64,000 nt of DNA, from assembly GCF_036898825.1 (NCBI RefSeq), contig NZ_JARUND010000001.1, positions 3,596,001 through 3,660,000 of the forward strand, read 5' to 3'. The notes beneath the pieces are model-generated. The model ran no database searches and was not told where the DNA came from. It saw only the letters and a list, made by a program, of their open reading frames with translations. Shown here piece by piece: positions 8,246 to 16,777 of this stretch. The stretch's first letter is position 1; every line of letters starts with the position of its first letter. This DNA comes from Streptomyces sp. B21-083. Its GTDB lineage: Bacteria; Actinomycetota; Actinomycetes; Streptomycetales; Streptomycetaceae. Position numbers and translations under genes: made by a program.

Positions 8246-9538
8246 TCAGGCGATCCGCTCCAGCACCACCGGCGCCGCCGTGAACTCGGTACCCGTCGCC
8301 CCGATGTCGTACGAACCCTCGACCGCCTGGAGCGCGTACTCGAAGCGCTCCGGGGTGTCCGTGTGGAGGGTCATGAGGGGCTGGCCGGCCGTGACCGTGT
8401 CGCCCGGCTTGGCGTGGAGCTCGACGCCCGCGCCCGCCTGCACCGGGTCCTCCTTGCGCGCACGCCCCGCGCCGAGGCGCCAGGCGGCGACGCCGACGCC
8501 GTACGCGTCGAGGCGGGTCAGGACGCCCGAGGACGGCGCCTTGATGACGTGCTGTTCCCTCGACGTGGGCAGCGGGGCGTCCGGGTCGCCGCCCTGGGCC
8601 GCGATCATCCGACGCCACACGTCCATCGCGGAGCCGTCGGCCAGCGCCTTCGCCGGGTCGGCGTCGCGAACGCCGGCCGCGTCCAGCATCTCGCGGGCCA
8701 GGGCGAGCGTCAGCTCGACCACGTCGGCGGGGCCGCCGCCCGCCAGGACCTCGACCGACTCCCGTACCTCCAGCGCGTTGCCCGCCGTCAGGCCGAGCGG
8801 CGTCGACATGTCGGTCAGCAGCGCGACCGTCCTCACCCCATGGTCCGTGCCCAGGCCCACCATCGTGGACGCCAGTTCCCGCGCGTCCTCGATCGTCTTC
8901 ATGAAGGCGCCCGTGCCGACCTTCACGTCCAGGACCAGCGAGCCCGTGCCCTCCGCGATCTTCTTCGACATGATCGAGGAGGCGATCAGCGGGATGGCTT
9001 CCACCGTGCCGGTGACGTCGCGCAGCGCGTACAGCTTCTTGTCGGCGGGGGCCAGGCCGTCGCCCGCCGCGCAGATCACGGCGCCCGTCGTGTCCAGGAC
9101 GTGCAGCATCTCCTCGTTGGAGAGCAGCGCCCGCCAGCCGGGGATCGACTCCAGCTTGTCCAGGGTGCCGCCCGTGTGGCCGAGGCCGCGGCCCGAGAGC
9201 TGCGGTACGGCGGCGCCGCACGCCGCGACCAGGGGGGCCAGCGGGAGGGTGATCTTGTCGCCGACGCCGCCCGTGGAGTGCTTGTCTGCCGTGGGGCGGG
9301 ACAGCGAGGCGAAGTTCATGCGCTCGCCGGACGCGATCATCGCCGCCGTCCAGCGGGCGATCTCGCGGCGGTTCATGCCGTTCAGCAGGATCGCCATGGC
9401 GAGCGCGGACATCTGCTCGTCGGCGACCTCGCCGCGCGTGTACGCGTCGATGACCCAGTCGATCTGCTCGTCACTGAGTTCACCACGGTCCCGCTTGGTG
9501 CGGATGACGGAGATGACATCCATCGACAGGAGCGTCAT
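8246..9538 (-). CDS. deoA: Thymidine phosphorylase
   Basis: 430 residues. DeoA cleaves thymidine or deoxyuridine with phosphate to the base and deoxyribose-1-phosphate. The family signature KHSTGGVGDK is at residues 86-95, with GRGLGHTGGTLDKLES, KKLYALRDVTGTVE and VLDVKVGTGAFM following. ATG 9538 is chosen because GGAAGG lies 8-12 bases upstream; MDVISVI at 9523 is the alternative. It is last in the salvage operon, 101 bases after cdd. The length is normal for the family (about 430-440). Confidence 0.95.
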   Translation of the reverse strand: MTLLSMDVISVIRTKRDRGELSDEQIDWVIDAYTRGEVADEQMSALAMAILLNGMNRREIARWTAAMIASGERMNFASLSRPTADKHSTGGVGDKITLPLAPLVAACGAAVPQLSGRGLGHTGGTLDKLESIPGWRALLSNEEMLHVLDTTGAVICAAGDGLAPADKKLYALRDVTGTVEAIPLIASSIMSKKIAEGTGSLVLDVKVGTGAFMKTIEDARELASTMVGLGTDHGVRTVALLTDMSTPLGLTAGNALEVRESVEVLAGGGPADVVELTLALAREMLDAAGVRDADPAKALADGSAMDVWRRMIAAQGGDPDAPLPTSREQHVIKAPSSGVLTRLDAYGVGVAAWRLGAGRARKEDPVQAGAGVELHAKPGDTVTAGQPLMTLHTDTPERFEYALQAVEGSYDIGATGTEFTAAPVVLERIA

Positions 9539-9639
9539 GGCTTGGCTTCCTTCCGGTGGTTCTGAGAACCGGTTGTTCTGCGAAACGGTGCGGCCCCCCG
9601 GAGTAGGTGCTCGACCAACTCCGGGGGGCCGTACGGGAG

Positions 9640-10032
9640 TTACTTGGTGAGATGGTCCGGACCGAAGGCCTGGGGAAGCATCTCGGAGAGGGGCAGGATG
9701 CCCGCCGGGGTCTCCAGGAGCAGGGTCGCGCCGCCGAACTCGAACAGCAGCTGCCGGCAGCGACCGCACGGGACGAGGATGTCGCCCTTGCCGTCCACAC
9801 ACGTGAAGTGCGTCAGCCGGCCGCCGCCGGTGCGCTGCAGCTCGGAGACCAGACCGCACTCGGCGCACAGGCCGAGCCCGTACGACGCGTTCTCGACGTT
9901 GCAGCCCGAGACCGTGCGGCCGTCGTCGACCAGGGCGGCGACACCGACCGGGTAACCGGAGTAGGGGGCGTACGCGTGGGACATCGCGTCCCGGGCCACC
10001 GCGCGCAGCGCGCCCCAGTCGACGCCGGTCAC
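9640..10032 (-). CDS. cdd: Cytidine deaminase
   Basis: 130 residues, the usual size of the tetrameric one-zinc-per-chain type. It deaminates cytidine and deoxycytidine to uridines. It shows NVENASYG (substrate loop, 45-52), C56-A-E58 with catalytic Glu, and P-C89-G-R-C92 for zinc. The GTG start overlaps the stop of the preceding permease by GTGA, indicating translational coupling. Together with deoA it turns imported pyrimidine nucleosides into free bases. Confidence 0.95.
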   Translation of the reverse strand: MTGVDWGALRAVARDAMSHAYAPYSGYPVGVAALVDDGRTVSGCNVENASYGLGLCAECGLVSELQRTGGGRLTHFTCVDGKGDILVPCGRCRQLLFEFGGATLLLETPAGILPLSEMLPQAFGPDHLTK

Positions 10033-11312
10033 TTGCCCTGGCCCTTCCGGTAGCGCATGCCGTCCGCCTTGGGCATTCGCAGACGCTGCGCGGACAGCGA
10101 CAGCACCAGCAGCGTGACGACGTACGGGGTGGCGCCCACGAAGTCGCTCGGGACCTCGTCGGTGGTCAGGTACCAGACCAGGACCGCCACGGCCACGACG
10201 GCACTGACGGCACCCTGGACGATTGCCTTCTTGTACAGCTTCCAGCCGGCCATCGCCAAGAGGAGCACGAACAGCAGCAGGAGCAGCGCGTGGACGGTCT
10301 CACCCCCGCTGCGCAGCTGAAGCGCGTCGGAGTAGCCGAACAGGCCCGCGCCCATGGCCAGACCGCCGGGCCGCCAGTTACCGAAGATCATCGCGGCGAG
10401 ACCGATGTAGCCCCGCCCACCGGTCTGATTCTCCAGGTAGGTGTGCGAGGTGACCAGCGCGAGGAAGGCGCCGCCGAGACCGGCGAGGCCGCCGGAGACG
10501 GCCACGGCCGCGTACTTGTACTTGTAGACGTTGACGCCAAGGGACTCCGCGGCGATCGGGTTCTCACCGCAGGAGCGCAGACGCAGGCCGAACGGGGTGC
10601 GCCACAGCAGCCACCAGCTGGCCACGAACAGAGCGATCGCCAGGACCGTCACCACGGACATGTCAGTGACCAGACCGCCGAGGATGCCGGCGATGTCGGA
10701 GATCAGGAACCAGTGGTGGGCCTCGACGGAGTGCAGTCCACTGGACAGGCCCGGGACGTCGAAGCTGGGCAGCGAGTCCACGGGCGGGGACTGCTTGGGG
10801 TTGCCGCCTGCTTCGGCCGCCTTGCCGTCCACGAAGAAGAGCTTGGCGAGGTACTGGGTGGTCCCGAGCGCGAGCAGGTTGATCGCGACGCCGGAGACGA
10901 TGTGGTCGACGCCGAAGGTGACGGTCGCGACCGCGTGCAGCAGGCCGCCCAGGACACCGAAGCCGATACCGCACAGCAGGCCGAGCCAGGGACTGGACTG
11001 CCAGCCGATCCAGCCGGCGCCGAAGGTGCCGAGGATCATCATGCCTTCGAGGCCGATGTTGACCACGCCGGACCGCTCGGACCACAGACCGGCGAGGCCG
11101 GCGAGGCCGATCGGCACGGCGAGGCTGAACGCGGCGGAGACCTGGCCCTCGGAGGTGAGCTGGTCGGAGCCGGAGATGACCCGGACCGCTGCGACGAGCA
11201 GCAGTGCACCCGCGACGATCAGCAGGATCTGGCCGAGCGAACGGCCCGACCGGGTGGCGGTGTCCGCCTTGGGTGCCGCGGGGGGCGGCGTGTCGGTCAT
11301 CGTGGCAGTCAT
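10029..11312 (-). CDS. Nucleoside ABC transporter permease (NupQ/YufQ-like)
   Basis: 427 residues starting MTATMTDTPPP, with about 10 hydrophobic segments. BPD_transp_2-type features are present: SERSGVVNIGLEGMMILGTFG, GLRLRSCGENPIAAESLGV, YIGLAAMIFGNWRPGG. Its ATG overlaps the preceding permease stop by one base (TGATG). The N-terminal 35 residues are cytoplasmic and Pro/Ala/Thr-rich. It forms the transmembrane pair with the next gene and imports nucleosides bound by the BMP lipoprotein. Confidence 0.9.
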   Translation of the reverse strand: MTATMTDTPPPAAPKADTATRSGRSLGQILLIVAGALLLVAAVRVISGSDQLTSEGQVSAAFSLAVPIGLAGLAGLWSERSGVVNIGLEGMMILGTFGAGWIGWQSSPWLGLLCGIGFGVLGGLLHAVATVTFGVDHIVSGVAINLLALGTTQYLAKLFFVDGKAAEAGGNPKQSPPVDSLPSFDVPGLSSGLHSVEAHHWFLISDIAGILGGLVTDMSVVTVLAIALFVASWWLLWRTPFGLRLRSCGENPIAAESLGVNVYKYKYAAVAVSGGLAGLGGAFLALVTSHTYLENQTGGRGYIGLAAMIFGNWRPGGLAMGAGLFGYSDALQLRSGGETVHALLLLLFVLLLAMAGWKLYKKAIVQGAVSAVVAVAVLVWYLTTDEVPSDFVGATPYVVTLLVLSLSAQRLRMPKADGMRYRKGQGK

Positions 11313-12439
11313 CACGCCACCTCCTGCTTCTGGGTGGGGGCTGCGGCCTGGGCGGCGAGCTCGGCGCCGACCCGCTGCTGCTGGCGCTTGAGTCCGTAGC
11401 GTCGTACGACTTCGTAGGCGATGACGACGCACAGGACGATGACGCCCTGGATGACGCCGAGGATCTCCTTGTCGTAGCCCTCGAACTCCAGGTGGTTGGT
11501 GGTGCGTTCCAGGAAGCCCCACAGCAGGGCGCCCAGCGCGATGCCGATCGGGTTGTTGCGGCCGAGCAGCGCGATGGCGATGCCGGTGAAGCCGATGCCC
11601 ACGGGGAAGTCGTTGCTGAACTGGTGGCTGTCGTTGAGGAGGGTCGGCATGCCGATCAGACCGGCCACCGCGCCGGAGATCACCATGCTGGTTGCGACCA
11701 TCTTCTTCACCGAGACACCGCTCGCGGCGGCGGCGCTCTCGGACTGGCCGACGGTGCGCAGGTCGAAGCCGAACCGGGTACGGCCGAGCACGAACCAGTA
11801 CGCGACGCCGACGAGCACGGCGATGACGATGAAGCCCCACAGCTCGCCCGCGGCACCGGTGTCGATCTGGAAGAAGTACGAGGACGACGGCAGCGGCTTG
11901 GTGGAGACGACCGTGCCGCCGGCCTGGAGCTCGGCGAGCTTTCCGGGCTGGAGCAGGTAGGCGATGATCGCGGTGGCGATCGAGTTGAGCATGATCGTCG
12001 AGATGACCTCGCTGACCCCGCGGGTCACCTTCAGGATGCCCGCGATGGCCGCCCACAGGGCGCCGGTCGCCATCGCGCACAGGATGATCAGCGGGATGGA
12101 GATCCAGCCCGGCGTGGTCAGCGCGCCACCGAGGACGGCGGCGACGAACGCGGCGATCCGGTACTGGCCGTCGACGCCGATGTTGAACAGGTTCATCCGG
12201 AAGCCGATGGCCACCGAGACACCCGCCAGGTAGTACGTCGTCGCCTTGTTCAGGATGTAGATCTGGCTGTCGCTGGCGGAGCCGTAGGTCACCATGTCGC
12301 TGAAGGCGGCGCCCGGGTTCTTGCCGGTGGCGAGGATCACCAGGGTGGTGACGACGAGCGCGGCGACGACCGCCAGCAGCGGCGCCGCAATGCCGAGGAG
12401 CAGCCGCTCCCTGTCGATGCGTTGCGTCAGCTTCTTCAT
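11312..12439 (-). CDS. Nucleoside ABC transporter permease (NupP/YufP-like)
   Basis: 375 residues starting MKKLTQRIDRERLLLG, with about 9 hydrophobic segments. Family landmarks include GFRMNLFNIGVDGQYRIAAF, RFGFDLRTVGQSESAAAASGV and GFTGIAIALLGRNNPIGI. The ATG overlaps the ATPase stop as ATGA. It is the partner permease of the BMP-type nucleoside importer, as in B. subtilis nupNOPQ. Confidence 0.9.
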   Translation of the reverse strand: MKKLTQRIDRERLLLGIAAPLLAVVAALVVTTLVILATGKNPGAAFSDMVTYGSASDSQIYILNKATTYYLAGVSVAIGFRMNLFNIGVDGQYRIAAFVAAVLGGALTTPGWISIPLIILCAMATGALWAAIAGILKVTRGVSEVISTIMLNSIATAIIAYLLQPGKLAELQAGGTVVSTKPLPSSSYFFQIDTGAAGELWGFIVIAVLVGVAYWFVLGRTRFGFDLRTVGQSESAAAASGVSVKKMVATSMVISGAVAGLIGMPTLLNDSHQFSNDFPVGIGFTGIAIALLGRNNPIGIALGALLWGFLERTTNHLEFEGYDKEILGVIQGVIVLCVVIAYEVVRRYGLKRQQQRVGAELAAQAAAPTQKQEVA

Positions 12440-14019
12440 CGGGCGTCGTCCTCTGTGCTCTCCGGGCCGGAGGCCTCTGTGTGCTCCAGGTGGCCGGTGG
12501 CCGCGCCCGTCATGGCGGAGCCCAGCTCCTCGGGGGTGATCGTGGCGGGGTCGGCGTCGGCGACCAGACGGCCGCGGTACATCACCCGCAGGGTGTCGGA
12601 GAGCCCGATGAGCTCGTCCAGGTCTGCGGAGATCAGCAGCACGGCCAGGCCCTCTCGGCGGGCCTCGCGGATGTGGTCCCAGATCGCGGCCTGCGCGCCG
12701 ACGTCCACACCGCGGGTGGGGTGGGCTGCGATGAGCAGCTTGGGCGCGTGGCTCATCTCGCGGCCGACGATCAGCTTCTGCTGGTTGCCGCCAGAGAGGG
12801 AGGCGGCGGTGACGTCGATGCCGGGGGTGCGGACGTCGTACGCCTGGATGATGCGCTCGGTGTCGGTGCGGGCGCCCTTGATGTCGAGGAGCTGGCCACG
12901 GGAGTTGGGCTTCTCGGTGACGTGGCCGAGGATGCGGTTCTCCCACAGCGGGGCCTCGAGGAGCAGGCCGTGGCGGTGGCGGTCCTCGGGGATGTAGCCG
13001 ACACCGGCCTCGCGGCGGCGGCGGGTGGGCGCGTGGGAGATGTCGGTGTCGGCGAGTGTGATGACGCCGGCGTCGAGGTCACGGATACCCATGATCGCCT
13101 CGACCAGTTCGGACTGGCCGTTGCCCTCCACACCGGCGATGCCGAGGACCTCGCCCTGGTGGATGGTGAAGGAGATGTCGTCGAGGATGATCCGCTCGAC
13201 GCCGTCGAGGTCGGTCTGGGCCAGGCGCAGTCCCTCCAGCCTGAGCAGCGGGACGTCGGTGACCGTGGACTCCTCGGTCTCCGGGGTGGGCAGTTCGCTG
13301 CCGACCATCAGCTCGGCGAGCTGCTTGGGAGTCGTACCGGCGGGCTCGACCGTGCCGACGGTGGTGCCGCGGCGAATGACGGTGATCTCGTCGGCGACGG
13401 ACAGGACTTCGCCCAGCTTGTGGGAGATGAAGATGACGGTGAGGCCCTCGGCCTTGAGCTCGCGCAGGTTGTCGAAGAGGGCGTCGACCTCCTGCGGCAC
13501 GAGGACGGCCGTGGGCTCGTCGAGGATGAGGGTCTTGGCGCCGCGGTAGAGGACCTTGAGGATCTCCACGCGCTGGCGGTCGGCGACGCCGAGTTCCTCC
13601 AGGAGGACGTCGGTCCGGACGTTCAGGCTGTACGCGTCGGAGATCTCCCTGATCTTCGCGCGGGCCTTGGCGCCGATGCCGTACAGCTTCTCCGCGCCCA
13701 GGACGACGTTCTCCAGGACGGTGAGATTGTCGGCGAGCATGAAGTGCTGGTGCACCATGCCGATGCCGCGGGCGATGGCGTCGGCGGGGCTGGGGAAGGT
13801 GACCGTCTCACCCTTCACCGTGATGGTGCCCTCGTCCGGCTGCTGCATGCCGTAGAGGATCTTCATCAGGGTGGACTTGCCGGCGCCGTTCTCACCACAC
13901 AGGGCGTGCACGGTGCCGGTGCGGACGGTGATGTCGATGTCACGGTTGGCGACGATGCCGGGGAATCGCTTGGTGATGCCGCGCAGTTCGACGGCAGCGG
14001 GAGGGCTGGACGCGTTGAT
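12436..14019 (-). CDS. Twin-domain nucleoside ABC transporter ATPase (NupO/YufO-like), apparent ATC start
   Basis: 527 residues if translation begins at ATC 14019, which reads (M)NASSPPAAVELRGITKRFPG. Two ABC domains are present. The first has Walker A GENGAGKST at about 42-50 and LILDEPTAVL. The second has degenerate Walker A GVEGNGQSE, signature LSGGNQQK and AHPTRGVDVG. No in-frame ATG, GTG or TTG lies between the upstream stop (14095-14097) and GTG 13911, and 13911 falls inside the first P-loop region and would remove its first strands. GGAGAG sits 7-12 bases before the ATC. The gene starts the ATPase-permease-permease-cdd-deoA run, and a candidate operator lies 76 bases upstream. Confidence 0.85.
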   Translation of the reverse strand: MNASSPPAAVELRGITKRFPGIVANRDIDITVRTGTVHALCGENGAGKSTLMKILYGMQQPDEGTITVKGETVTFPSPADAIARGIGMVHQHFMLADNLTVLENVVLGAEKLYGIGAKARAKIREISDAYSLNVRTDVLLEELGVADRQRVEILKVLYRGAKTLILDEPTAVLVPQEVDALFDNLRELKAEGLTVIFISHKLGEVLSVADEITVIRRGTTVGTVEPAGTTPKQLAELMVGSELPTPETEESTVTDVPLLRLEGLRLAQTDLDGVERIILDDISFTIHQGEVLGIAGVEGNGQSELVEAIMGIRDLDAGVITLADTDISHAPTRRRREAGVGYIPEDRHRHGLLLEAPLWENRILGHVTEKPNSRGQLLDIKGARTDTERIIQAYDVRTPGIDVTAASLSGGNQQKLIVGREMSHAPKLLIAAHPTRGVDVGAQAAIWDHIREARREGLAVLLISADLDELIGLSDTLRVMYRGRLVADADPATITPEELGSAMTGAATGHLEHTEASGPESTEDDAR

Positions 14020-14094
14020 GGCGCACTCTCCTCGGGGAAAAGGGGCTGCGTAGGGGAGGGCAGGCGTCGGTGACGCTAGCGCGGCAACTCCATG

Positions 14095-14106
14095 CTACAC
14101 GCGTAG
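14095..14106. promoter_or_regulatory. Candidate nucleoside-regulon operator upstream of the ABC ATPase
   Basis: CTACACGCGTAG, one mismatch from the perfect palindrome upstream of add, 76 bases upstream of the apparent ATC start and downstream of the BMP gene. Confidence 0.5.
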
Positions 14107-14123
14107 AGTTGACACATTGTTAT

Positions 14124-14163
14124 GGCTCGGCGAGAGGGTCGAGGTGCACCGTCTCGCCGAGCC
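14124..14163 (-). terminator. Hairpin downstream of the BMP lipoprotein gene
   Basis: 12-bp perfect inverted repeat GGCTCGGCGAGA/TCTCGCCGAGCC with a 16-base loop, starting 24 bases after the BMP stop. It probably ends or attenuates the BMP transcript before the ATPase gene. Confidence 0.65.
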
Positions 14164-14187
14164 GGGGTTCCCGCGGGAACCGTCAGA

Positions 14188-15252
14188 TCACGGGGTGGTC
14201 TTGACCGTGATGGTGCCGTCGACGATCTTCTTCTTCGCGGCGTCCAGCTGGGTCTGGATGTCGTCGATGAAGCCACCGCTGGTGGCCAGGCCGACACCGC
14301 CCTTGGCGAGCGAGTAGATTTGGTTGCCGGTCAGCGGCGTGCCGCCGTGGACGGACTTGACGAAGTCGTAGACGCCGGTGTCGACGTTCTTGACCATCGA
14401 GGTCAGGATCGAGTTCTTGTACTTGCTCAGACCCGGGATGTTGTACTGGTCCGAGTCCACGCCGATGGCCCAGGCGCCCTTGACGCCGGAGACGGCCTCG
14501 ATCGCGCCGTTGCCGGAGGAGCCGGCCGCGGCGTAGATCACGTCGGCACCCTTGTCGAGCTGGCCGGACGCGGCCTCCTTGCCCTTGTCGGGGCTCGCGA
14601 AGCCGGAGGTGTCGGAGCCGTGGGTCAGGTACTGAACGTCCACCTTGACCTTGGGGTTGGTGTCGTGCACGCCCTGGACGTAGCCCGCCGCGAACTTCTT
14701 GATCAGCGGAGTGTCCACGCCACCGATGAAGCCGACGTGGTCCTTCTTGGTCTTCAGCGCGGCGGCGACACCCGCGAGGTAGGAGCCCTGCTCCTCCGTG
14801 AAGGTGATGCTGTCGACGTTCTTGGCGTCCACGACCGAGTCGATGAGGCCGAAGTTGACCTTCGGGTACTTCGCGGCGACCTTGCCCACGGAGCTGGCAT
14901 ACGTGTAACCGATAGCGACGATCGGGTTGTAGCCGGCGTCCGCCAGGTCGGTCAGGCGCTGCTCACGGTCGGCCTCGGTGTCGGAGGACTTGGCGGTCAG
15001 CTCCTTGATGGAACCGCCGAACTCCTTCTCCGCCTTGTCGGCGCCGCGGGCGGCGGAGTCGTTGAAGGAGCGGTCACCACGGCCGCCGACGTCGTAGGCG
15101 AGGCCGATCTTGATGCCGCCCTTGGCGCCGTCCGACGACGAGGACGAGGACGAGCTGTCCTTCTCGGAGGAGGTGCTGCCACAGGCAGTGGCAGTCATTG
15201 CGAGAGCTGCGGTCGCGATACACGCAGCGGAAAGCTTGGCTACCCGGCGCAC
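14188..15252 (-). CDS. BMP-family nucleoside-binding lipoprotein
   Basis: 354 residues from GTG 15252, with GAAGGAG 6-12 bases upstream. A lipoprotein signal ends in TATAC (Cys at about 24), then comes a Ser-rich tether with eight serines in a row, then the BMP/PnrA domain: IKIGLAYDVGGRGDRSFNDSA, PIVAIGYTYASSVGKVA, GSYLAGVAAALKTKKDHVGFIGGVD, DVIYAAAGSSGNGAIEA and AIGVDSDQYN. It captures nucleosides outside the membrane for the adjacent importer. A TAACGCGCGTAG site lies 105 bases upstream of the start. Confidence 0.92.
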   Translation of the reverse strand: MRRVAKLSAACIATAALAMTATACGSTSSEKDSSSSSSSSDGAKGGIKIGLAYDVGGRGDRSFNDSAARGADKAEKEFGGSIKELTAKSSDTEADREQRLTDLADAGYNPIVAIGYTYASSVGKVAAKYPKVNFGLIDSVVDAKNVDSITFTEEQGSYLAGVAAALKTKKDHVGFIGGVDTPLIKKFAAGYVQGVHDTNPKVKVDVQYLTHGSDTSGFASPDKGKEAASGQLDKGADVIYAAAGSSGNGAIEAVSGVKGAWAIGVDSDQYNIPGLSKYKNSILTSMVKNVDTGVYDFVKSVHGGTPLTGNQIYSLAKGGVGLATSGGFIDDIQTQLDAAKKKIVDGTITVKTTP

Positions 15253-15356
15253 GGGGGGCTCCTTCACCTGACCTGAGCGCCATGTCGGCGCTTCATGTGA
15301 GCACCATGCCAGTGCCCGGGCCTGGACGCCCCAGTGGCGTCGGCTTCGCGGCATCG

Positions 15357-15368
15357 TAACGCGCGTAG
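15357..15368. promoter_or_regulatory. Candidate nucleoside-regulon operator upstream of the BMP gene
   Basis: TAACGCGCGTAG. The core ACGCGCGT is a perfect palindrome shared with the add site, and the surrounding 16 bases CGTAACGCGCGTAGAT are identical to the site at 15851. Confidence 0.55.
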
Positions 15369-15534
15369 ATGTCAGAAAATAACCCGTGCGGAAGCCGTTA
15401 TCGATTCGAGGCAAACGCCTTCTGAACTCGTGCTCTTGCGGCTTTCGGACCGATGGTTTCCGATAGTGCACGATTGACTCACAACCGTGTTGCGCCAATC
15501 GGCGGAGCGGCCCACGAAGGAGCCGCCGCCCGTC

Positions 15535-15796
15535 TCAGCGGTCCGCCGCGCCGGTCAGCGCCACGGCCGTGAACATCTCCACGCCGACCGTGACCGCGCA
15601 CTCGTCGGCGTCGAAGTCGTCCTGGTGCGGACAAGGACCGGTCACCGTTGCCACCGATGTCGCAGGCCAGGGCCGGCCCCAGGTTCTTGCCGCCATTGCC
15701 GGTGGACTCGCCGGACGAACCACTACAAGCGGACCCAGTGACGGCGAGGGCTGCGACTGCGGCACCCGCCACGGCGACACGGGGCACGCGGCGCAT
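15535..15796 (-). pseudogene. Chimeric remnant: N-terminus of a second BMP lipoprotein joined to the C-terminus of an M20 amidohydrolase
   Basis: From ATG 15796 the frame gives a lipoprotein signal (AALAVTGSAC) and then KNLGPALACDIGGNGDRSL, which matches the start of the neighbouring BMP protein (IKIGLAYDVGGRGDRSF). At about 15628 homology switches, in another frame, to HQDDFDADECAVTVGVEMFT ending at TGA 15535-15537. That matches the last 30 residues of the intact amidohydrolase at 17544 (HQGDFDADEHAITVGVELFT). A deletion that removed the rest of both genes explains it. The promoter-side operator is retained. Confidence 0.8.
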
Positions 15797-15850
15797 GAAC
15801 GGGACTCCACTGTGCGGGCGTCCGCACCAGATGCTTGTTCCGGCACAGCG

Positions 15851-15862
15851 TAACGCGCGTAG
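15851..15862. promoter_or_regulatory. Candidate operator upstream of the chimeric BMP remnant
   Basis: TAACGCGCGTAG, 55 bases before ATG 15796 and identical over 16 bases to the site in front of the intact BMP gene. It shows that the lost lipoprotein gene belonged to the same regulon. Confidence 0.55.
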
Positions 15863-16072
15863 ATATGCCAGAGAAGTCCGCCTGGCAGTGTTACCCGGCC
15901 GCCCTCCATTCCATGATCAACTATCAACTTGTCATGCATCTGACCATCACCCCCTCAAGATCTTCCCAACTTCGCCCAGCTGGTGGACCTCACCACAAAT
16001 ACTCGCGATCAAGACGTGTGTCTCCGCAGACCGAACCGAACATGCAGAGACACACCCAAACCGGGGAGAATC

Positions 16073-16414
16073 ATGAAATTCAAGAAGCTGGTCGCCGCCT
16101 CTGCGGGAGTCGGTGTCGCCCTGGCAGGCACCGTCCTCGCCGTGGCGACGCCCGCCATGGCCGCGACGAACTGCACCACCTGGATCTCCAGTAACCAGGG
16201 GACCGGTTTCGCGAAGTGCACCGGAGGTGACACCCGGTTCGACGACCATCGGGTGAAGGTGGTGTGCATCGACTCCCGCGGCATACAGGCCACCAGGTTC
16301 GGCCCGTGGGTCAACACCCGCAGCGGCAAGACCTCGAAGGCCGTCTGCAGTGACGACCCGGGCAACAGTGGCGTCGCAGTGTTCAAGATCAGCGTCGAGA
16401 CGGACAGGCTCTGA
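16073..16414 (+). CDS. Small secreted protein with four cysteines
   Basis: 113 residues. The ATG follows a GGGGAGA site. The signal peptide is MKFKKLVAAS... with cleavage after TPAMA (residue 30). The mature 83 residues have Cys at 34, 49, 65 and 92, suggesting two disulfides, and a predicted beta-rich pattern (RVKVVCIDSRG, SGVAVFKISVETD). I do not recognise a family. It lies between the decayed M20 remnant and an unrelated oxygenase gene and is followed by a strong hairpin, so it is a single-gene unit. Confidence 0.75.
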   Translation: MKFKKLVAASAGVGVALAGTVLAVATPAMAATNCTTWISSNQGTGFAKCTGGDTRFDDHRVKVVCIDSRGIQATRFGPWVNTRSGKTSKAVCSDDPGNSGVAVFKISVETDRL

Positions 16415-16475
16415 AACGACGAGGTAGCCCAGTAACCCGTCAGACCGCTGTCGGGTGATGCGGAGCCTGTTCGAT

Positions 16476-16514
16476 GTCGGCCTTCAAGTCGTGATTCCGG
16501 ACTTGAAGGCCGAC
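16476..16514 (+). terminator. Terminator hairpin after the secreted protein gene
   Basis: Perfect 15-bp inverted repeat (16476-16490 with 16500-16514) and a 9-base loop, 62 bases after the stop codon. The rest of the gap to 16777 holds no coding frame I trust; two TTGACC motifs near 16706 and 16729 could be -35 elements for the next gene. Confidence 0.75.
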
Positions 16515-16777
16515 ACCGTCGACGCCGTGCGGCCAGGGCTTCGAGTCATGACCGAGACCCGTCGATCTCATGACTGTGGCCGCAATCGCGGCTCACGTTA
16601 CGAACAGGAAGGTGCTGCGCGCGGAACCCGAGGGGCTTATGTGCAGGAACGATGCCCGGCCGGGCGTATCGAGGGCGGTCGGGACAGCGGTCCACTGACC
16701 GAAGGTTGACCAAAGCCGGGGGAAAGTTGACCGAGTACAGACACAGACAAAACCAAGCCCGCCCTACGTTCTGGCCC

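Noticed and set aside
8066..9650. Two long plus-strand open frames (about 500 codons) opposite thymidine phosphorylase
   Set aside because: They are GC-skew shadows: Arg/Asp-rich translations without domains, antisense to a complete deoA gene.
11204..14073. Plus-strand frames of 530-597 codons opposite the importer genes
   Set aside because: Compositionally biased antisense shadows of well-supported permease and ATPase genes.
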